Shown here: positions 12,918 through 24,532 of the stretch, in pieces | Layout: each line of letters starts with the position of its first letter | How positions within the stretch are numbered: the stretch's first letter is position 1 | From: Galbula dea | Lineage: Eukaryota; Chordata; Aves; Piciformes; Galbulidae | Length of the DNA: 64,000 bases | Reading direction: 5' to 3' | Assembly (NCBI GenBank): GCA_013399015.1 | Contig: VWZX01002950.1 | Location: 191,985 to 255,984, forward strand | Program-made: the position numbers and the translations under genes | Notes under the pieces: model-generated | Databases searched by the model: none | What the model saw: the letters and a program-made list of their open reading frames with translations, nothing else | Told to the model about the DNA's origin: nothing

Positions 12918-14346
12918 TACATAGGAGAAAAAGGAATGAAATGTTCCCATTGTGAGATGATGCTGGAGGCAGAGTTGTTGTGTGTCCTGGAGCTCTGAGA
13001 ACGCTTTCAAAGCTATGATATCAGAGTAGCTAATGGAAACATGGGTTTGGAGGTTATCATATTGAATTCACTGCAAATTACTGAGCAAGAGAGAAGCTGC
13101 ATAAGTGTTTAAGTGCATGCACATGCATTTATATTTAATTGAGGGACTTCTTTTGAAATGGAAAAATGTGTGTACATAAATGTGAGTCTTTTATCCTCAG
13201 TGCATTGTCTAAATCTGTTTATCCAGTCTTAGAAGACATCAGGAAAGCAATCTGATACCATTTGCAGTTTTCAGTTCATGGTTTAGACATATGTATCTAT
13301 TTGTTTTTAAAAGTGGGGAAGATGAAGCCCCTAAATGGGAAGAGCTGCTCTCCCTTTTCTCTCTTTCAGGTGCTTCCTATGGAGGCACAAGTACAATAAG
13401 CAGTGTCAGACCAAGACAAGATCTCTTTCTAGTGTGATATTGGGAAGTAGGATGAGCTACAGCTCATGGCTTGCTGAGGTTTTGGAATGCAGTTGTTATT
13501 GATGTGGCTGGATGTGAGGATTTAATGTAAACAGAATGGCTAACATTGTTATTTTAAATTCAGAGGTACTTGTTTGCCTTCTGAATGTGCAGGAGGATTC
13601 TGGTAACTACTTACACTTTCCCCTGTAAATCAACTTCCCAAACACCCACACCACGTCCTACACCATGCACCACCTTCCTCTGTTAGCACTGAGAACTGAA
13701 CTGGCTGCTTTTGGTGACAGCTTCATAGACCCTTCAGTGAATGTTCAGATGGGACAGCTACAAACATGGTTGGAGCTGTAGGAAGCAGGTAGTGTGTAAT
13801 AGTGGCCTTCTCATAACAAGAGCCTTCTAACTTGTCACCAAGAGCTTCTCCCAGAGCTTTGCTGTGCCAAGAGGCTTCAGTCTAAAATTACTCCTGGCCA
13901 GCTGGCACCTCTTTGGTCTGCTATGAGCAGATGTTTGGGGCTCAAATGGTTTATTCCTCTCCTAGTGTTTATATTCACTGTTTTACAAGGAGCAGTTGCA
14001 TCTGGGTGTGATGGTCTCCATCCATGCTGGCAGTGCTGGAAATCCTCCTCCGGCCTCCTGTGTTTCTAGTGCCTTCTTTTTGAACAGCCTTTCTTGTTCA
14101 GTATTCCAGGTGGGATTTTAGCAGTGCCTCTTCTGTACTTCCTTGTACTTCCTCTGTCTGTTGGAAATGTTCCTCTGGATACATCCCAGGATTGCATGAG
14201 CATTTACCACAGCTGCATCTTGGCAGTGACTCTCAGTCATTTTGTGCTAGGATGATCCAGCACATCCAGGTCCTTGTAGTCCAGGCACTGATCACCCTCC
14301 AGTGTCTGGGCTGGTGTTTGTTTAATCAGAAGACTGTGGTTGGAGG

Positions 14347-14424
14347 CTTTTTGGTTTTATTTTGTTGCTTGTTTGGTTTGGTTTGGTTTTGTTTTGGGTT
14401 TTGTGTGGTTTTTGTTTGTTTTAG
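14347..14424 (+). repeat. GT-rich low-complexity tract (TTTGG units)
   Basis: Repeated GTTTGGTTTGGTTTG-like units and TTTTG runs fill the tract, with almost no A or C. It is simple sequence of the kind scattered through this intron. The reverse-complement type occurs at 50563-50697. Confidence 0.75.
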
Positions 14425-16573
14425 TGTAACTTCATCAGTAACTTCCAAGGTGTCTGGAGCTCTTTCTTTCCATTCTGTCTGTCACCATCTCTTATGGGCA
14501 GGATCTTTACTGCTGAGACAGGTTCCTCTACTGGTCTCCAACTTTGGGTGTTGCATGTGATGCCACATGGAAAAGTATTAAATACTGTTTGTTGCAAGTT
14601 CAGATAGCTGAGGCTTACTTAGATTTGAGTGAATTCCCCACAGCAAAACTGTTGTGTCCTGATCTGTTTGTACCTTCATGTCCTTATTCTTCTTTGTCAG
14701 TCTTTGCTGAAATCTTACATGATGTTGGTAAGTTCTGGAGCCTTTGTGTGGCAAGTCAAGCTGGATCATAAAAGTACTGGCACTGAACTCTTGAAATAAA
14801 TCTGCATCTTCCACATTTATTGAGGTATTTCTCTGTTGGTTTGAATATAATTGACTTCAGGTGTTGAGCAGTTCCATCTATTGTTTTCATTGGGTACAAT
14901 TTGGAAGACAAAATGTTGCAATAAATGGTGTGCGTTTTTAAAGTGCTTCCCTGGGATCTGTTTGCCCTGTCTCTAGTGGCAGTGGTGGGAGATGATACCC
15001 TTTGTCCCAAAAACCACCAAATGTTTGGACATAAAACTGGCCTTGGGCAAAATGCCAGCCCAGATGGACTGGCAGCTAGTGGTGCCATTAGCTGTATGCA
15101 GTCCTAAAGCTGAGCTGGATGGGTAGCAGCTAGCTGAAAGGGGAACTGGCATTTCCTAGTGGGGTTTGTTTCAGCAGCAGTTACACAGCTTTGTCTAAAG
15201 CAGGCTGGAAGTGAGCAGTTCTCAAATGGCTTGATATGCAAGGTGAACACATCAGGAACCTACATGCCTTGTCTTTATTTCTGTTCCTCTGATAACACCA
15301 TCACATTAGTCTTTGTGAAGTGGCTGAACAATTTGATACTGGTTACATCCTGCAGCAGATACTTCCTGGGCACCCTCACAGACACATCCATTTTCCTGGA
15401 GGCTTTGTATCCTGCTTAAAGTAAGTTGTAAATTGAGTTGTGTCAGAAGAGCATTGTTTGTTCTTGCAGCTTTAAACTTTGCTAAAGGTAGTGGTGTGTT
15501 AAGGAAATGCTTCATGTTAGCTGAGTTGAGCAGGTGTTCCAAGAATATTAGTTTTCATCATTTTTTTTTTTTATTATTATGAAAAGAAAGGTTTGCAGCC
15601 TGGTAAATCTGAGTTTCTTTGGAAGTTAGGTTTGCAGATGTCTGTGTGAAACTCTGAGGGTGTAAGGCTTTAAATCAGCTAACAGGCTTTAAACAAGCCA
15701 CCTCTGGGTAAAGTACATCTCTAATTACTGAGACTAAATTATGTGGAAAGTGAGCTTATGTCTGAAGTAAATCTCCAGTTCAGTAATCTAAAATTAAATA
15801 ATGATTGACTTAATTGCTTCAGGATCATAAAAAATGCTCTTAATAAAATAGAGAGATTAAGGGTGTGTTAGGAGAGTGGATAATTGCTTTGCTTCATTTT
15901 CAATAACTTCTATCAAGACAAGGTTTGTGGGTAAAAGAGGTGGCTTTTGTTATGCTGATTAGTAAAGCTGGGAAAAATAGGCTAGTTCTTGAGTCTGCAA
16001 GCCCTTTCCCTGTTCTGAATCAAAGCTGCAGTTTCTCTGCTAAGTTTAAGTCGAGGACACTTGCTTTTCATTTCATACGTATGTGCCACTTAGGCCCTTG
16101 GAAAGCAGGAGCAGTTGGTGCCTGTGGAGCAAAGTGTGTAGTATTGGTATTGGGGAAGAAGGGTGAGGTTGTTTTTTTCCCCCCAAGACAAAAGAAAGAT
16201 GAGTCATTTTAGTAAGAAGAGTTTTTGCTTATAGGCAAATGAGAAAGCAAATGTCTTGAAACATAAGCAGTGGTGCTTTCCTGCAGGGAGGAATTGGGGA
16301 TTCTCCTGGTGCTCTGAGTCTTGCCAGGTGCCAGAAGTGGTGGCCAGTGGTGGTGGGAAGAAAGAAATCTTCCCCCACGTTTCTGTACTTGTGTCTTATC
16401 TGAAGCAATAAGATGCTTTTAGGAAATAAAAAGGGAATGCAAGTGCTGTTCTTTTCATAGAGCTGCATGGGTTGCTGGAAGAGCCATCAGGAGTCCCCCA
16501 CTCTGAGGCTTGGAATTGAGAGAGACAACCAGCTCTTCAGTTTACTACGTGCTCTGGTGTTTGCTCCTCCTTC

Positions 16574-16783
16574 CAGCTAAACCTCAGGAGGAACTTCTTG
16601 CCTTTGAAGGTGGTAGAGCCCTGGCCCAGGCTGCCCAGAGAGCTGCTGGAGTCTCCATCTCTGGAGACATTCCAAAGCCACCTGGATGTGATCCTGTTCC
16701 ACCTGCTGCCTGCTGTGGCAGGGAGGTTGGACTAGATGGTCTCCAGAGCTCCCTTCCAACCCCTAACCCTCTGGGGTTCTCTC
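16574..16783 (+). repeat. CR1 LINE fragment, sense
   Basis: Sense CR1 3' text is clear: GGAGGAACTTCTTGCC, CAGGCTGCCCAGAGAG, GGAGTCTCCATCTCTGGAGA, GGTTGGACTAGATGGTCTCC and CCCTTCCAACCCCTAACC. The terminal ATTCTATG-type repeats are missing or eroded. Short open frames crossing it on both strands are remnants of the element. Confidence 0.9.
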
Positions 16784-19700
16784 TCAGGTGTACTGTGTCT
16801 GTGGGTAATCATTGCAGCAAAGACTTCACAAATAAACCTCCAGAGGACTCTAGGAACACCTAACTCTCACCTCCCCCTCAAATGCAGAAAAGGAACTGTG
16901 ACCTTACAGTGCTTTGATATCCTTTACAGAATAAGTCTCTTGGATGCTGACTCTGGGGTCACCTTAGGTTGTCTTTAATCCAGGCATCCTTAAATGTTGT
17001 CCAGTAGCCAGATATGGAAAAGTTGAATTATAGCAGCAAACTTCCTTCTTTTTGCCTTTTTCTGTAGTCTCTCCTTCAAATGGTGACAGCAGAAGTGAAG
17101 GGCTGATGAGACCTTACTGACACAGCAGTAGGACAGAGTTTTTCCAGGACAGGATTTTAAAACCCCACAATGGTTAGTGTCAGATGTTGACATTTTAATG
17201 ATGATCTCTAATGCCCTGCACCTTCATGGGCTATTAGTAGTAGGAAAGTAATGTAATCTTGGGGATTTTGTGATGACCCCAAGTGTTGCCTTAGTATTTT
17301 CTGACCTTTCAAGGTCTAGGATAGGACAAGTAATCTCCCCAGAAACTTCCATTTCTGTGAGCTGTTTGAGAGCTCTGATTCACAGAGCAGTGCAGACTGG
17401 GGCAGCCACAGCCTGTGTTCAGGGCATTCCTTCTGACCCCATGCCAAGTTCCATCCCTTTGGAAGATGGACATTTTCCTGCTGTAGAGGAAGTTAAAAGC
17501 ATTTATCCCAGATCATATTAGGTAGGCAAATAATGGCTTTCTGCAAGCCTCAGATATTCTTGGATCAAAAATTTACCCCAGAATTTAGTTGTCGTAGCTG
17601 AGTCTGGTTAATGCTGATCATCTGCAGCTCTGGTGAGCAGAGGGAGACCCAGCAGATAGATTCATTGAAGTAGCCTTGTTACAGTGTCATGGTGACCAGC
17701 TACTTTCAGAACTGGTTCTGCAGATTGGTTTTGCCTGGGCTCATTGCCATCAGTGTGAGAGCAATGCCCCAGAAACAGATGGGAGCCTGGGTTTAATGCA
17801 TTTGCTGGTTTGCAGCATATTTGTCAGCTTCCGTGGCTGCAGTTTCTGCTTTTCTTGGGGTGTCTGTCAATGTGAGTGTTAACTGGGAAGATATAATGTG
17901 CTTGGAGGGCAGGATTTCATGAATTGTGCCCAGCTCTGGAACTGTCAAGCTCTGCTCCTGTTTGGAGAGGAGAGGACTTGGGCTTCTACCACCCAGCACT
18001 GCAGGCTGCCATGTGTAGTGGCATGCCTGGGTGTCCTACCTCAGCCTGCTAGAACTTGCAAGGAGGGATAATCTGGAAGTGAAATGTTCTGAATGAAGTG
18101 GGTGGCCATGCTGGAAGCTGCATGTGTTGAATAATCCCATGAATAATTCCTTCAGCCTTCACCTTCTTGATTGCTGAGATAAATCCTGAGCAGGTTGATA
18201 CATATTACCATGGGTGAGAGCCCTCCAGTGCTAACTCCTCTGCTTCTGCAGGCAGTTGTTCAGCAGCCCTCATGCAGAGGAGCTGGCTGAATTGTGCTGC
18301 TGTGAGGCAGACATGCATTTCTGGTGGACTAGGCATTGCAAGGATCCCTGCACCCTTCAGTAAAAGTATATTTAGGTCAGCTCCCTCTCAAACACTGTGT
18401 TAAAAGGCTACTGTTCAGAAGAAGCTGAACAAGTGAAACTGAACTGTGCCAGTTCTAAGCAGTCCTGGATTTCTGCTCTTTGGTGACACCATCTTTCAAA
18501 GACTGTGGATGTTACCACAGAAGGGTTCCCTACTCTGCAGAGCTCATGATGATCTGTATTAGCTCTATAGGCTACAAAAGGCCAGTTTAGCAATAGGACA
18601 CCAGGCTGCCAGGAGATGGATGATCTTAAGAAATGGGGAGAGCTGTAGGTGTTTCTTTTTAGGTCTTTCTCTTATGTGGATTTTAAATGAGATGGGCTGT
18701 GTGCATAGTTAGCTGCCACTCAGCTTCCCAGTAGAATGGCCAGAACTTTAACAGTGGACAGAATTGCCACTTCTAAGTGGTTTGGGTTTTTTAATGAGTG
18801 GGATACAGTAAAGTGCTGTGGGTATGAAAGGTTTCAGCATGTGCAAAGGTACATTCATGTGCATGGAGTTCAGCTTTGCATTTAAAATGTGCTCAGCAAA
18901 TTTGTGAATTCCTTTTTTTGTGGGTGTGTGTTTGTTTGTTTCTTGGTTCTTTCCTTGTTGTTTGTGGGCTTCCATTTACCCTGGAGAGGTTGTGTGCTGT
19001 GTGCCTGCTGCCAGTGCTGGTAACCAGGCCAGAAGAGGCTGGTGTGATCTTGGCTGAGAATGCAGAACAACAGGCTTTTTAGGACACACATTTGGGTTTG
19101 CTATCAGCCAGCCTGGTAGTTTTGCTCTATCTTTTAGAAAGATACCTGCTTTGTGTGTATGCAAAAAGAGATCTGACCACGGGATAATTACCAGCTCAGA
19201 CTGCTAACAGCCTTGGGAAATGTTTGCCAGTGAAATCATCCAGCAGAAGTATAGCAGCTCACCTGAACCAATGAGGAGCTGTTGGAGTTGTGTACCTGTT
19301 GGTTTTCCAAGCCACATTCCTGACTGCAAAACAATGGGATTTTATCTTAAGCTGCTTTGATGACAGGCACCTAGTAGAACATCTTCAGCTTCTGGTTTGA
19401 GGATATTTACTTCTCTCTCTTTCCCCTGTGATAGAGATCTTTGGAACCCAGGTACTTCAGAATGGTGACTTTCATCTTCCCTCTTCCCCCATGCAGCCCT
19501 CACCTTCCTCCTGAGTCAAACCCTGGACAACTTGCTAGTGGAAGCATAAACTTCTATGAAATAAATGTCTAGAGGAGGTGTCCTTATCCCTGTGACAAAC
19601 ATCAGTCTGGTGACAGTGGTCTGGTTGGTCTGACTTACCACAGATCCATCAAGAAGGCTGGGGATTGTCAGGTTACAAAGGAGTGGCATACACTTTGCTT

Positions 19701-19923
19701 TTCAGCTCTGTTTTTAGAGCAGCTTTTCTCATTGCTGGAAAGCTAGGAGCAGTGAACAGTATGGAGGCATCTTGGTAGGGTGATATAATGCAAGTGCTCT
19801 TCTGGGGAATTTCAGGATATAGTAGGGAAACTTCCCTGCTCCCTCTCCTTTGTTTTGCAGTGCTTGGATAGCTCTGGTGCCATCTGGGACCTTTGCTTTG
19901 TGTTATTCAGGAACTGATTTAAT

Positions 19924-19956
19924 GGTGATGATGATGGTGATGATAATAATAATAAA
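19924..19956 (+). repeat. GAT/AAT trinucleotide microsatellite
   Basis: An impure run of GATGATGATG units changes into AATAATAATAA. It is a compound trinucleotide microsatellite and likely length-polymorphic. Confidence 0.75.
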
Positions 19957-20254
19957 TAACTGACTTAACCTTTTCATTCCCAGCAGTTCAGATGGTGGTA
20001 GCAAACTCTGGAGCAGTAGCATGAGGTGTAAATGTGTGAAGCCAAAGTGCAGTCTTGCATCTCCTAGCCTGATGTTGGAAGGGGATAGGAAGGAGGTGAT
20101 GGGATTGCCAGCTGACAGCCTCAGGAGCCTGCCTCCCCCTGCCAGTTCCCTTGCACTGGTGATCCTGTGTTGCTGTGAATGCAATCCTCATAGTAAATGA
20201 TAGTCATTTATTTATAAATAAATCATATTCCTCCTCCTGTTCACAAGGTAGTGT

Positions 20255-20300
20255 TGGACTTGATGTTGGAAGAGACCTCTAAGATCCTTCATGAGTCAAT
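20255..20300 (-). repeat. Short CR1-like fragment
   Basis: GTTGGAAGAGACCTCTAAGATC matches the antisense 3' end of the CR1 subfamily at 22965-23250. It is preceded directly by GGACTTGATG, which is sense CR1 text, so two scraps in opposite directions may abut. It is too short for a firm call. Confidence 0.5.
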
Positions 20301-22964
20301 AATTCTTTGTATACTTGAAACTTAAAGCAGCTCAGCAGTTCTCAGAAGACAGGCTTTCAGTTTCCTCCCAGTCAGTGTGCAGCACTTCAGACACAGGCTT
20401 TGAACTTGGCTAGGAGCTTGTAGCCATGCATTAGGTGTTTGCTGAGACTTCATTTAGCAGTAGGCAGAGGCTTCCCCTTGTTCAGCCACAGCACCCTTGC
20501 ATGTTGACAGGTATCTCCTGCTGGGTCTCTTTCTCATATATGAGGGTTGAGTTGTTATTTTCCTGTTTAATTTTTGCATAATTTTCCATCCAGCAAGGAA
20601 AGTATCATTCTACTTCCAGGATTTCTCAGATGACCACAGGTGTATTCTTTATTTTGCATCCTGAGTATGGAAACCCTGCCACAAAGCATCTTCCAGGTTC
20701 ATGCAGTCTGTTCAGAAGAGGCTGGGTCCCTAGGTTTCACAGCTTGGGGAGCAGATGCAGTTAACACTCCTGGAATTTCTGGTTTTTTGTCTGAATACAA
20801 AGGATTCTTTCCTTGAAAATTCAACCACTTGGAGTGAAGAGGAGCATTTTGTGTAGTCTTAGACAGGAGTAGACACCACTGAGGGTTTTCTTATTCCTCA
20901 GAGGCTAAAACTGGCAACACTGAAACACTGAAAAAATTATAATTAAACATACAATACAAGAGGCCTGTTACTCAAATGATTTTATACTGACAGGGCTTCT
21001 GTTAGGTAACTCCTTTTCTGTTTGTTCTGTAAGGGCTGGTATTATAGAATCCCTGTTTGAATACCAGCACTATAATTTTAGAATTGCTTTTATAACAGAA
21101 AGACCAAGGAAGCCTTACTCCAATATAGGCAATTATTGCAGTATCCTAATTAATTGTTTTGTTTGTTTTTTTTTCAAGTGAACCCTCTTGATAATAGCTA
21201 CTTTGGTTTTGTTTTTTATTTACAAAGTCCTGAGGCTGTCCTGTGCCTGGTTCCATTCTCTGCATTTTCTGTAATGAATATTGTGCAAAGTATTCATCAT
21301 CAGCCCCAGAAAACAGTGGTTGAGCTTCACCTCCAAAAGCATTGCAAGTGCCAGTTTAGACTCTGCATGACTGGAACCCTCCTGTCTCTGAACCACCTCT
21401 GTGTTTGTCTCTCAGGTTCTGGGGTTTACTTTAATACAATGTAGTGATTTTATTTCTGTAATTGAATCAGAAACAGTGTGAGCAGTCTCAGAATGACACA
21501 GGGGAACACAACAGTACAAATTCCTTTGGAGCTCAAACTGATTCTTCCCAAGCAAGGGATTTAGTTGCAAGCTATCTCCTTCACTGTCCTGGCTTGAGCT
21601 GGGACAGAACCAAGACTGCTGTGAACTGAGGACTGGGATGCAGAAAGGCTCTAGCTTATACTCACTGCTAAATCTCCTGTACCACATTGGAGTGTGGTCA
21701 GTCAGAAGGTCCCACCTGCAGGGAGGAGAGCACAGTTCAGGTGACCTTAAACTGATCAACAAGTTGTTCCATCCCATGTGTGTTATGCTCAGTATAAAGC
21801 TGAGGGATCACAAGGCTCAAGCTGTCCTCTATGGGCATCATCTGAGGAGGACTCTGTCCATTCTGCCTTTGATCCTGATCCATGCATTCCTGAATTTAGT
21901 ACCTGAATCTGATTTGCATCTCCCACTGAGTGCAGTCTGGGGCTTCCCCAGTGCCTGCCCTGCAGCCTCAGTGATGATGTGATCATCATCAGGGGAGCTG
22001 GAGATTCATTTTGGATAGGTTTCAATTTTTTTATTGATATTATAATATTTTCTTGGTTTGTTACTGTTTTGTTAAAGCTATCTCAGTGGCTTTTTTCAGC
22101 CTGTAAGTCTGTCTCTCTTGCTCCCTTTCTCTTCCCCTTGTGGGAAGGGAAAGTGTTAATGGAGAGCATCTGTCATGTGTCTAGTGGCTTGCACAGCCCT
22201 AACCCTTGACATTGACTGACAAAGATGTAGATATTAGTGCAGCTTTTATCTGTATAGTCACTTGAGAAATGTGGTTGAGCTACAGGTGAGGTTGGAAAGA
22301 TTTTAAATAGACCTGGATTTTGGGGAGGATATGAGAAGGCAGAAGGACTTACTGACTTGCTGCATAGAGAGGACCCCAAATTTTTCTTGAATGATGCTTC
22401 TGTCCTAATTGAGAGGTTGGTTTCCACTGGACCTTATTTGCTGCACTTGCTGGGGTGTGACATAATCATTTTGTGTGTGCTTTTAAACACAGAGGCAGCT
22501 GCTTGTATTCTTTCACCCAGCTCCACTGAACTTTATACCAGATAAAAATCTCCTTTTTGGGTGTGATTTTTAAATTCAGAGCCCCTTTTTGGCCAAATGG
22601 TTCTAAGTATTGTCTGTTTCTTTAATTGTGAAACTTTCCTATTTATTTTAAGGTTTTTTTGTATTGTCTCTTCCCACTTTATTGAAGTCATCTAGAACCT
22701 CTGTGGCTCCACTTCAGGGCAGCCAAGGCTTTAAGAGGAGCTAACAGCTTGCTGTAGGTTCCTGCAGTGCTGTTGCTCAGAAAGTGGCAATGTTGGAGGG
22801 GCTGTGACTGCCACTTTAATTTTTCTTTGGTCTTTAAGATAGATTCTGTTTGGATTTTGTTTCTTCTTGTTTCTTTTAGAGGCCTAACTCCTACCAGGGG
22901 AGATCAGTTAATGCCAGTGAAAACTCTGTCTGCACAGAGGGCTGTGTTGGTGCAGTGGTAGGGG

Positions 22965-23250
22965 AATCACAGAATAAGTGTGGTTGGAAAAGAGCTCTGA
23001 GATCATCAAGTCCAGCCACCCACCCAACACTGCCATGCTTACCACTAAACCATGGCCCTGCATGGTTTTTGAACCCTTCCAGGGGTGGTGATTCCACCAC
23101 CTCTCTGGGCAGCCTGTGAGAACCCTCTCAGGGATAAAAATTCTTCCTAATATCCAGCCTGAACCTCTCCTGGCACAGCTTGAGGCCATTTCTCTTTTGT
23201 GATATTCTCCCAAGCCTTGTGTTTGCTCTTCAGAGAAGAGAGAGGGGCCA
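22965..23250 (-). repeat. CR1 LINE copy, antisense
   Basis: It starts AATCACAGAATAAGTGTGG and runs through GATCATCAAGTCCAGCCA, GGGGTGGTGATTCCACCACC, CTCTGGGCAGCC and CCTAATATCCAGCCTGAACC to a CTTCAGAGAAGAGAG-like end. It belongs to the same subfamily as the sense copies at 31571-31862 and 40255-40468, so it could pair with them in RNA. Confidence 0.92.
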
Positions 23251-23715
23251 GGAGCTTCCTTTCTGTTAAAATCTAGATCTTTTTTGTTTGTTAAAATCTT
23301 TTGTCAGCTCTTAAGGAAAAAAATAAGCATCAAGGAACGGTGCTGACCATACATACCTCACCCCAGGAGTGAATCCAGTTGATTGTAGCCTGGTAATTTG
23401 CTGTAAGGAGATTATTGGATTAGAGCAAAAGCTTGGATGGTCAGCAGCAGCACCTGACAGGAACGTTTATTGAGAGGCATTACCTATTTGAAACATTAGT
23501 CCACTTACGCCCCAAACATACTTTCATTCTTGAGGTTAGAGGGGCTTTTGTGGCTTGGTGTTTTAGGAAGCCACCTAACAGAGAGGACACCCAGCTTGTT
23601 TTCCCTGCTGCTGAGCAGGCAGTTTAGGAGCTGCAATGCTTCCAGATTTACCTCCATGTGCTTTTGTCATCATAATCCCTCCTCCATGTCAAGACTGATT
23701 TGTTTTCCTGGCCAG

Positions 23716-23884
23716 GACTCGCCTCGGCCGTTTTTGCTGTTCCATTTCTCCTGCTCTCTGTGGTTTGTTTGGTTTACTCCTCAGTGACAGAGTGGAAGAT
23801 GTTGGTGAGCCAGTCAGGCATATGCCTGCTAGCTGGCATCTGTGCAACGCTCATCGCCCTGGCTTTAGCTTATTACTTGTATTG
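23716..23884 (+). other. Candidate exon A (hydrophobic open frame, strong splice borders)
   Basis: The block is preceded by a good acceptor (TTTGTTTTCCTGGCCAG) and followed at 23885 by a consensus donor, GTAAGT. One frame is open throughout. It encodes two hydrophobic stretches separated by about nine polar residues (around TEWKMLVSQ), the second being GICLLAGICATLIALALAYY. The spacing is loosely like segments 2-3 of claudin/PMP22-type proteins, but the family's signature W-GLW-C-C loop was not found upstream. An internal ATG lies at 23799-23801 with A at -3. T-rich intron sequence gives hydrophobic frames by chance, so a real exon is uncertain. Confidence 0.3.
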
Positions 23885-24382
23885 GTAAGTTGGGCTTTGT
23901 GCTGCGGTTGCTTGGCGCTGCCTTCTCCTTTAAGACACTTTACTGAGGTGGGCTGGGAAGTGGGGGGCTTCTTGAAGTGCTCTCAAAGGCTGATGTGCTG
24001 ACTGGGGTAGATACCTGCCCTGATTTGTGTTGGTTTCCTTTTTGCTTGTCCTGGGACTCAATTTTGCTGCTGTTTGAGGTTTTTCTGTATGTTTTTATTC
24101 AGCTGAGAGCAGAGTGGCTAAGGAGGCTGCAGGGTGCCTTGGGGTGATGGTGTTTGTGTCTTTGCAGGTTGTGGTGGAGCCTTTTTAAACTTCTTTTGCT
24201 CTCCTTATGTGCTCTTGCTTAGTGTTCACGTGGCTCTCTCTAGGCACGCAACTTGGCAATCGGGCTGCAACAGGCTCACAGTGCATTAGGGTGTCTGCAA
24301 GGCACCCATCTCTTCAGCACTCCAAAAGAAATGTTTCAGGCAGGTGGAAGTTAAGGTCTGCCGTAGCTTTCCCCCCCTACCA

Positions 24383-24426
24383 GGAGCTCAGCAGGTTGCT
24401 TCACCCCTGGGGGTGAGCTGAGCTCC
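24383..24426 (+). other. Strong two-part hairpin over a candidate splice acceptor
   Basis: The ten bases at 24383-24392 (GGAGCTCAGC) are perfectly complementary to 24417-24426 (GCTGAGCTCC). Inside, TCACCCC (24401-24407) pairs with GGGGTGA (24410-24416), leaving an 8-base bulge on the 5' side. The outer stem begins on the last G of the acceptor AG of candidate exon B, so folding would cover that site. Confidence 0.6.
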
Positions 24427-24532
24427 AGGAGAGTGGTGGCACGGAGCAGCGGCCGTAGGAGCCCAGGCGTCCCCGGGGGTTTCCACATGCTGGAGGAGCA
24501 CTCGGCGGTGAGCTGCTGGGGGTTTGGAAAAG
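24384..24532 (+). other. Candidate exon B (GC/CpG-rich, open in the frame of exon A)
   Basis: The acceptor is TTTCCCCCCCTACCAG, ending at 24383. The donor GTAAGAG starts at 24533; an alternative donor, GTGAGC, starts at 24508. CpG is locally frequent at 24440-24507, unlike the rest of the upstream region. Joined to exon A, the split codon becomes TGG and the next 49 codons are open, giving an Arg/Ser/Gly-rich tail around residues SSRRVVARSSGRR. Joined on to the AGPAT3 exon at 37814, the frame stops after a few codons at 37825-37827, so it would be a separate upstream frame and not an AGPAT3 extension. It could be an alternative 5' UTR exon, or chance. Confidence 0.3.

Larger units (their letters stand above)
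11163..16573. other. Non-coding stretch, probable intron
   Basis: No exon is supported. It holds an inverted low-complexity pair (12672-12917) and a GT-rich tract (14347-14424). At about 15640-15910 there is an AT-rich segment with several TAATTA/ATTAAT-like cores, which may be a conserved element. A T run followed by ATTATTATTAT lies near 15560-15580. Confidence 0.45.
16784..22964. other. Non-coding stretch, probable intron
   Basis: I see no exon or RNA gene. It holds a trinucleotide-type repeat at 19924-19956, a small CR1-like scrap at about 20255-20300 and AT-rich sequence around 20930-21150. T/G-rich tracts such as 18905-18965 give long hydrophobic frames that I do not treat as genes. 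Confidence 0.45.
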
